Shown piece by piece: positions 57,193 to 64,000 of a DNA stretch of 64,000 nt. Each line of letters opens with the position of its first letter. The first letter of the stretch is position 1. The notes beneath the pieces were generated by a model, which was not told the origin of the DNA, did not search any database, and was given only the letters and a program-made list of their open reading frames with translations. Source of the stretch: Hydnum rufescens UP504 (lineage: Eukaryota > Basidiomycota > Agaricomycetes > Cantharellales > Hydnaceae); the NCBI GenBank assembly GCA_014904985.1, contig MU128948.1, positions 258,770 through 322,769 of the forward strand, read 5' to 3'. Made by a program: the position numbers and the translations under genes.

Positions 57193-58990
57193 AAGAAATG
57201 CACAAGCGTCAACTGGCGCTCCCACTGTCATCGCACTCATCGGTTTCCCCTTCGCTCTCGTTTTTCGCACATCTCTGTCGGTCAGTCCGTGGTGTTCATC
57301 TCGGTTTGGGGGGCGTCTCTCGTTCATCTTGCCTCGTGGTGGGCTCTCGTTCGTCCCTCGCTCTTCCGTCCTCTCTTCTTGAACATGGGATTCGAGTACC
57401 CAGTTGTATCTGGCTGCACCATCACTCGAACTTCTCCGTCTCAGACGTTCAGTTCACCTCTATCCTCCCCTCTTCACCCCACTCGGGTACCGCTTTTAAC
57501 CGTATTTTTCATCAACTTACGCCATCATGTTTTCCCGTTTACGATCTTCCCCCTCACCCCCTGGCTTTCTCCCATTCTTTGGATTGCTCGCTCAAAGATG
57601 CGGGAAAGCGGGAACGACGGATGCGTTGCATTGCCGATTCATCCTGGACATTATTTTCCTTCTCTTTTTACCCCCCTTGTGCAATCACGCTTCTCCTAGA
57701 CTCCCTTGTTCATTCACCCCGCTGTCCTACACTTCACGCTTTCGCCAATTTCATACGTTTATGTATTGTTAACACAGCAGCAGCCCCTATCCGATACAAA
57801 CTCAGTCGTTGTTGTCGTGTTGTAGGTGCTGTCTCATCCATCGCATTTTCTCTCTCGGCGCCCCCCCTCCATTTCCTTTCTCCCCCTTCGAAGTAATAAA
57901 TAATAACACGGTATTTAATATGTTCTCTGAGCCCATTCGTGACAGCTCCTCTCTCACTCAGGTGGGAAAGCCCTAGGTGGAGTGAAAGCTGAAGGCGACT
58001 GCGCGCTTTGTTTGTTGTTGAATAGTGTCCCCACAACCTCGCTTATGCATCACTTTGGGTGGGCTCCATGTGAGTTCCAAAGGACTTGGCTTACAGATGT
58101 TTGCAAGGGGGACCAGAAAAAAAAATGCTGTACATTGGGTCAAGTACTCGTCAAAGCAAATGAATAAGGTCTAGAGAGGGGTATATAGAGGCTGGTAGGA
58201 ACCTGCCTAGGAGAGGGGGAGCATCAGGAAAACTGGACATGCTCCAGAGCTCTTACCTTGGTTTGGAGGCTCTGGAGCAAAACGGAGCACTGCTCCAGAA
58301 GCTCTGGAATGCTCCAAAGCCCCAGGGCATCACCGTGAACTCTAAAAGTGTGAATTTTTTCTGGGTTCCACACATGAAATTTTGCAATTCATAGGGTCAC
58401 CCGCGAATCTGGCACCCGTGATTAATTACTGATGTCAGAGAGACCCCTGAATTATTCATGGGGTCTAAACAGGGTCAAGTTTGGGAAAGTGCAAGAGCTC
58501 CACTAATCCTGAAGGACAGTTGAATTTGGCAAATGCCGAAGATCATGATGTCATCGGCACTTGCTCCACTCTCACTACAACCAACTGCCAAACTCCTAGC
58601 CCAAACTTCCCCCATGGTCCCCCAACATCACACCAGCTACATTGCATTGATAGACATGGCCAATTGTGCAAAACCAAAGAGGCCTCAACCTGTCAGCACT
58701 AAGGATAAGATTAGGGTGCAATCTGCTCAGATCAAGTGACTCTGAGGTTTATTATATCACACACCAATTTTTTGCATCAACTGGAGACAAATGATTAGGT
58801 CAGACTCAGTTGCCAGCAATGTGTGTTGGAGGTACGAGCTCGGATACATGTATTACATCAGATATATTGTACCGGCCGCCGAATATACACTAGTTCTTGC
58901 TCCCACCCCATCCACCTGAACTCACCCGTTCAACATGGTGGACAAACTTACAACACAAGGGATTGCAGTACTGTTCACAATCATTTTGAG
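57193..58990. other. 3' flank of the CPL1-like gene and spacer
   Basis: 57193-57900 is pyrimidine-rich and CpG-containing, with no gene recognised although long frames exist (57060-57896 plus). From about 58000 CpG falls; 58225-58320 has repeated GGAGCA/TGCTCC blocks that can pair. No product recognised. Confidence 0.5.
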
Positions 58991-59308
58991 TTCTTTCTAA
59001 CTTCTAAAATCCTCCTTCATAGTTAAAAGATAAGCGTCCTTTCCTTAGGAAATTTCAAGGTGATTGGCCTGTGTGGGAATTCCTGAAACAGTATCATTTA
59101 TATATTAACAACAGTGTGACAGGAATCCCAATTACAATCCCAGTTGATGCAGGAGGTATAGTGCTGTGCACATTGATGCCCATGATGGCAGGGACAATAG
59201 TGATACTGGTAGTGGTGAGGAATAGACCATCTGACAATCACTATCAACAAAACCTAGCCATATTTTTTGCAGTTGGCAGTGCAGTTATGACTTTGCCACC
59301 ACTACTGT
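58991..59308 (+). other. Decayed repeat with a short open frame
   Basis: A frame at 59071-59310 (MWEFLKQYHLYIN...) has two hydrophobic stretches. I do not recognise it. It leads into the tandem repeat unit that follows. Confidence 0.35.
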
Positions 59309-60423
59309 GATTTATTATATTCCTCTTAGTCCAAAGGCATGACAATGCAGAGGAGGGGCTAGTAAATGGAGGAGTGCTAAGTTGGCAAAAGCCTGTTGAA
59401 ATGGCAGTTATTGGCTACAGTGTATTCATATCATGTGCAATTGTGCCTCCCTTTCTTGCTGTTCTGGCCATTCTAGGCCACCCTTTTACTATATATAGTG
59501 TAGGTACTGCGTGTAAACCCCACTGGTTTGTACCTCTGCAATCTTACTGCACCAAGGTTCTTTTATCACACAAAGCTGGTTTGTTTCCAGGCATTGTTCA
59601 CATTGTCTCATTGGCTGGGACATTGCCCTGTCTGGGAGGGGAGACTAGGCACCTTTCTTTCAGCCTTATGGGATGTAACCTGAGTACTCTGAAATGATCA
59701 CCTCTACTTGGCTTGGGTTCAGGCACTACATGGATATTGCTACATCAAGATGTGAGGGTTACTCAGACAGGTTTCTATGGTCACATCCTCTGAATCCCAG
59801 CCAGCTCACCACTGTTGAGAGTACCTATCAGATTGTGAGTTTAACATGGTATTGCCATTTTCTTCAATATATTATTATGAGAATGTGGTGTTGGTGCCAT
59901 CAGTGCAGCATCACCCCATGGGGGTAGTTCTACATATATACTCAAAATATCACACTTGCAGGAGAGGACTATGTTTTCCCATCACTCAGGGTGATGGGGA
60001 CATAGTGAGTGAATGAGATCTTTGGCTACCAGCCAGATTGCTCCCAAAGGGGCCTTGTTTGGGTGGGGTTCAGTGCCAACTGCATGAACCATTCCTTGTT
60101 TAGGGAGCCATCCTGCATACTGTCCAACAGCTCTATGAGTGGGGATACTTGTACAGCTGCCTTAGGGGCATGGTTGTAGCTCAAGAGAGTGCAGACCAAG
60201 TTAGGGAGGCAGTGCTGTGGCTTGAAGAGTGCAGACTGTGAAAGCCCATTTTGTTGTGCTGTCAGACAGCTCCATGAGTGTGGATGTGCCTTGAGTGCAG
60301 ACCAAGTTAGGACACAGTGCTGTAGCTCAAAAAGTGCAGACTGAAAAAGCCCATTTTGTCATGCTGTCAGACAGCTCCATGAGCATGGACATGCCTTCAG
60401 TGATGGCAAGTTCAGGATTGTAG
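59309..60423 (+). repeat. Tandem repeat unit, blocks A-B-C (copy 1)
   Basis: Block A (59309-59393, CCTCTTAGTCCAAAGGC), block B (59571-59660, GGGACATTGCCCTGTCTGGG) and block C (59670-60423, GAGTACTCTGAAATGATCAC). Inside C a ~110 bp subunit (GCAGACCAAGTTAGG... to CAGACAGCTCCATGAG) is repeated twice at 60190-60405. A small solo LTR sits between A and B. Confidence 0.8.
59394..59570 (+). repeat. Small solo LTR E, second copy
   Basis: TGTTGAAATGG...TTTTATCACA flanked by AAAGC on each side, with one extra C each. The parallel unit at 63420-63440 reads AAAGGCCAGTTTG without it, a natural empty site. Confidence 0.72.
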
Positions 60424-60425
60424 TA

Positions 60426-62732
60426 CAGTCATTCCCCACTATTTGCATGCACTTTCACTCAAAGTCATCTCAAGCTTGCAATTTTGATCAAAATTAGCCA
60501 AAAATTGGGAGAGATATGTACAAGTATTATAGCTACCTAGGATAAAAATTTTATATCCTGGAACTCCCTCTGTGGAACAGGGTGTGCAAGTCTTGCAGGG
60601 GGTACCAGAATCAGCAAATCCCCAGTGATTGCACACTTGTGACTGAGTGTGACCATTCTGCTAGATTTGTTCGTCGCTCCCGGCACCTCCATCCTCACTT
60701 CCTTTGCCATCTGATCCATTGCCTGATGTCTGCGTAATGCCTCCAGAGTCATTCTGTGCCATCCAAGCCTTCTTTAGGAGGGTGTGGGGCTTTGGCAGAG
60801 CCTTCAGGCCTGCTGCCTTGCATCGGTCTTTCTCGGCCTTCCATGATGCAATTTCTGCATCCTGTGTCATTTTAAATGACTTCCAAGCATCAGTGAGCTT
60901 TTTTCTGGTTGACATAGCTTGTTCCTGGTTTGTATGGTGCTTGTGGACATCTGCTGCAATTGCCTGAAATTTGGAATGTGTGACCAGTTGCCCAAACGTG
61001 TTCTTGATATGGTAAGATTTCTCTTTGGTCTTCTTTGTTTCCTTGGCAGCAAGCTGATTGCATGAATGAGTAACCACCATTCCACTAAGGGCCAATTGTG
61101 CATTGGTTGCATCAATTGCTCACACCACAGCCTCCTTATGTTCCTTTTCCCCTCTCAGTGCCCTCCACAGCTCACCAATCTCTGCCTCCAGCTCTTCACG
61201 AGACTGGTGCACTGCACCATGACCCTGCCAGGGGGGTGAATTGGCAAGCTGCCAGTCAACATTGGGAAGGTCATTGCTGTGACTGTATACATGCTTGGGG
61301 AGTTTGAATGTTGAGCAAAGTGGAGACGAAGACACTATAAAGGAGGATGATGATGAGAATGCTAATGTTGTTTCTAGTGATTCTGTCACCTTTGTTCAAG
61401 CTTGCTCAAAGGTAGGTGGCAGGGTAGGGGCCTTTGTCGGGGTAACTGGGCTGCTGGGAGTGCCTGGGATGGTGGTAGAACTCACAGATGGGTTTGGGGG
61501 AAGGAGGGTGGGATCTATGGTGAGCTCTATGTTGCCTGCTTCATACATATGAATGTTCTGGGACTCATCCATTACTGGCAAGTCATCTCAGTTGTATCGC
61601 TCAGCCATCAGCTGATTGTGGAAGTACATGATGCATTTAATGGGGGATGTGACTTCAATTGGGAGTGAGCCAGCAGTTGAGTGTGCCATACTAGGGGCCA
61701 TTTGCTCGGGGGCAACCACTGATGCATTGAATGGCCAAACTCCTGTCTTTGTGAATGAAGCAAGGATGTTCTAGGTGGTGAATGAATTCTGGTGAGCGGC
61801 AGCATATACATGTAAAAATGTGGTTTTGCTGATCTTTTCTGGATGATGGGATACGTTCCATTTGTTGCACTCAACTGTCCAGTTTTGTTTCAACACCAAA
61901 AAGGCAACAATGTTGAGTCCTTGGAGCACATGAGTGGTATGTGCTGGGTAGCACATCATGACAATATTGTTTGCAATTGCATAATTGATAAATTCATAAC
62001 TGTAGTGAGAGTTATGGCCATCAAATAGGAGCAGTTGCATGTGTCCTCCTGCCTTTTCCTTGGTTTGCTTATCAAAATCCTTGAGCCAGGCAACTGCCAG
62101 CTCATTGTCCATCCACCCCTTGTCAGAAATGCATATCCTTGGAAGTAATCAGTTATAGGTTCAGGTGTGAAAGGATTGACCCTACTCACGATACTTCCAG
62201 TGGGTTGTTGGCAGCCCATTCAGTCTTCATATTCTTGCCTTTGAAGATTACTGTAGGAGGTATGGAAGAGCCATTGGCACAGATGGTACACATTACACTG
62301 ACATTTTCACGATTGCCATCACATTGAATGTGCTGTGTTTTTCACCCCTTTCTTGACATCATGTGCACCTTCTGGCCCATTCCAAAAGGGAATCCACTCT
62401 TGTCAAACCCATATATAGCATTGGGGGGGAACTTGTATTTGTTGTATTGTGCCTTTAAGAGCTTGAACCAGTGTTCAATGGCAGCAGGATTGACTGCAGC
62501 AGCACAGCTTGATTTGAGGTTTGCACTCCACTTCATATTGATGTGATCCATATTACATGTGATGAAATGGTCCAACCAGTTCCCTCCAAGCTCCTGTACA
62601 TGAGGGTGGTGCACTTGGACAAGGTCGAGTGCATATTCCTGTATATTTTCACAAGTGGCAGGAAAGCCACGGTTGGACATCTGGAGCAGAAAGTCAACCT
62701 GTCAGGGTTCGCCCCCAACTCCAGGCCATTTT
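60426..62732 (-). pseudogene. Pogo-like (DDE_1) transposase element, truncated
   Basis: Minus strand. NKYKFPPNAIYGFDKSGFPFG (region of the first catalytic Asp), ANGSSIPPTVIFKGKN, LLLFDGHNSHYSYEFINYA and CYPAHTTHVLQGLNIVAF, the hallmark DGH-S and PPHTTH-LQP blocks of fungal pogo/Fot-type transposases. A charged C-terminal part (60661-61095) follows. The downstream TIR CAGTCATTCCCCACTATTTG begins at 60426 after TA (60424-60425). The N-terminal DNA-binding part and the other TIR are missing: homology stops near 62733 at repeat block C. Stops and frameshifts between 61600 and 62330. Confidence 0.83.
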
Positions 62733-63517
62733 TTCAGCCTTAATGGGATGTACACCTGAGTACTCTGAAATGATCACCTCTACTTGGCTTGGCTCAGGCA
62801 CTACATGGATATTGCTACATCAAGATGTGAGGGTTACTCAGACAGGTTTCTATGGTCACATCCTCTGAATCCCAGCCAGCTCACCACTGTTGAGAGTACC
62901 TATCAGATTGTGAGTTTAAACAGTATTGCCATTTTCTTCAATATATTATTATGAGAATGGTGGTGTTGGTGCCATCAGTGCAGCATCACCCCATGGGGGT
63001 AGTTCTACATATAATACTCAAAATATCACACTTGCAGGAGAGGACTATGTTTTCCCATCACTCAGGGTGATGGGGCATAGTGAGTGAATGAGATCTTTGC
63101 TACCAGCCAGATTGCCCCAAGGGGCTTGTTTGGGTGGGGTTCAGTGCCAACTGCATGAACCATTCCTTGTTTAGGGAGCCATCCTGCATACTGCCAACAG
63201 CTCTATGAGTGGGGATACTTGTACAGCTGCCTTAGGGCATGGCTGTAGCTCAAGAGAGTGCAGACCAAGTTAGGGGAGCGCAGTGCTGTGCTTGAGAGTG
63301 CAGACTGTAAAGCCATTTTTTGTCGCTGTCAGACAGCTCCATGATTGGATGTGCCTGAGTCATAATTCCTCTTAGTCCAAAGGCACAATGATGCAGAGGA
63401 GGGGCTAGCAAATGGAGGAGTGCCAAGTCAGTAAAGGCCAGTTTGCTTCTGGCCATTGTTCACATCATCTTGTTGGCTGGGACATTGCCCTGTCTGGGAG
63501 GGAGACTAGGCACCTTT
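62733..63517 (+). repeat. Tandem repeat unit, blocks C-A-B (copy 2)
   Basis: Starts at TTCAGCCTTAATGGGATG with block C (to about 63358), then A (63363-63430) and B (63436-63517). Only one ~110 bp subunit is present in C. The order C-A-B after A-B-C indicates a tandem array with a missing A-B next to the pogo element. Confidence 0.8.
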
Positions 63518-63738
63518 TGTTGGAGATCAAGAGTCATGGGTCACAGATGGAGCTTAATCATCACCCCCTTTTTTATGTAGTTTTCCTTTTCTGGCAATTG
63601 CTATATAGTTCATGGTACTCACCAACAGCTTTCCTCAGTCCTCTTATACAAGACTGAGGTAAGCCAGTACCCTAAACAGTATTCCCTTTCAGGGATTATC
63701 TCTCACACTGTATATAGTCTTTCCCTAGTCTCTTCACA
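63518..63738 (+). repeat. 5' LTR of a third copia element (221 bp)
   Basis: TGTTGGAGATC...CTCTTCACA followed by a copia-type PBS. It is inserted at the B/C junction of the repeat unit (GCACCTTT/TCTTTCAGCC in copy 1). The element continues past the window. Confidence 0.8.
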
Positions 63739-63751
63739 GGTTATGGGCCCA
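63739..63751 (+). promoter_or_regulatory. Primer binding site of the third copia
   Basis: GGTTATGGGCCCA, overlapping the gag ATG at 63751. Same type as 42920. Confidence 0.82.
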
Positions 63752-63867
63752 TGGCTCTAACTACTTCCAGTGGAAATTCTGCAGACCCAACTGGCCACCT
63801 ATTTGCCTCCATCCCCAAACTCACCAGTGATGTCAGAAATTTTATGCTGTGGAAATACTGGATGAGA
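63751..63867 (+). pseudogene. Start of gag, third copia
   Basis: MALTTSSGNSADPTGHLFAS, then PKLTSDVRNFMLWKYWMRQ. Copia gag N-terminal pattern (short leader, L-NF-W). Cut by a transposon-like end at 63868 and by the window edge. Confidence 0.65.
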
Positions 63868-64000
63868 CAGCCTGGTCAGTCACTTGGGGGACCTAATTTA
63901 GGTACCATTTTGGGGGCAGAAAATGGTACCCAATAGGTCCCCCAAACAGTATGGCTGAAATACAGCCAAAATCCAGCATTTCAATTCAGTTTTTGGTGAT
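63868..64000 (+). mobile_element. hAT-like terminus of the 6629 family (partial)
   Basis: CAGCCTGGTCAGTCACTTGG matches the left end of the 4.24 kb foldback. An inner palindrome, GGGGGACCTA...TAGGTCCCCC, spans 63886-63944. The rest lies outside the window. Confidence 0.6.

Noticed and set aside
57060..57896. 278-codon open frame overlapping the end of the CPL1-like gene
   Set aside because: It overlaps exon 4 of a well-supported gene in another frame and continues into pyrimidine-rich 3' flank. Composition explains the Ser/Leu/Pro-rich translation.

Overview
The window reads as nuclear DNA of an Agaricomycete-type basidiomycete fungus. It has spliced genes with short 50-70 nt GT...AG introns, a fungal NACHT-WD40 (NLR-like STAND) gene, a CPL1-like secreted cysteine-rich protein gene, KDZ-type, pogo-type and PIF/Harbinger-associated transposon remnants, a chromodomain Ty3/gypsy element and several Ty1/copia elements. 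No bacterial operons, rRNA, intact tRNA genes or CRISPR arrays are visible. About three quarters of the window is transposon-derived, and most of that is decayed.

Layout. 1-5252: an inverted gypsy LTR fused to a 5'-truncated chromodomain Ty3/gypsy element. The 3' end of that element carries, on the opposite strand, a spliced reading frame with a perfect Zn2Cys6 cysteine spacing. 5631-26439: one minus-strand copia element (copia-A, TSD TGGAT) swollen to about 21 kb by insertions. Its left LTR holds a solo gypsy LTR. That solo LTR holds a plus-strand copia (copia-1, TSD TGTTC) and a 1.55 kb solo LTR (family B). Copia-1 in turn holds a 4.24 kb hAT-like foldback with an 8 bp TSD. The coding part of copia-A is cut by a solo LTR, two B-type LTRs and a foldback element, and its right LTR by another solo LTR that contains a small MITE. 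26440-32990: a hAT-like foldback, a KDZ transposase pseudogene, nested B LTRs and a second KDZ-associated fragment. 32998-36726: a minus-strand C2-like/NACHT/WD40 gene with an unusually short WD40 part. 38258-42445: a PIF/Harbinger-like left end with a Myb/SANT-like gene broken by three dated insertions. 42545-49284: a second copia (copia-2, plus strand) with its own insertions. 49555-50582: a solo gypsy LTR and a pogo-type MITE. 51226-58990: CpG-containing, low-repeat DNA with one clear gene, a CPL1-like secreted protein at 56274-57192. 59300-63517: a tandem ~1.1 kb repeat array interrupted by a truncated pogo-type transposase. 63518-64000: the 5' end of a third copia, again hit by a hAT-like end.

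How it fits together. The strongest genome-scale signal is CpG decay. In copia-1 all ten LTR/LTR differences fall in seven ancestral CpG dinucleotides. All eight in-frame stops that I checked in copia-1 and the gypsy pol are TGA at places where the families have Arg, as expected from CGA to TGA. Older elements have almost no CpG. The WD40 end of the NLR-like gene is CpG-poor while its NACHT part is CpG-rich. This points to a repeat-directed cytosine methylation or RIP-like process acting on this locus. The best candidate for something under-described is the antisense, intron-containing Zn2Cys6-type gene carried by the gypsy element.

All calls are from reading the sequence. No database search, alignment program or RNA evidence was available.
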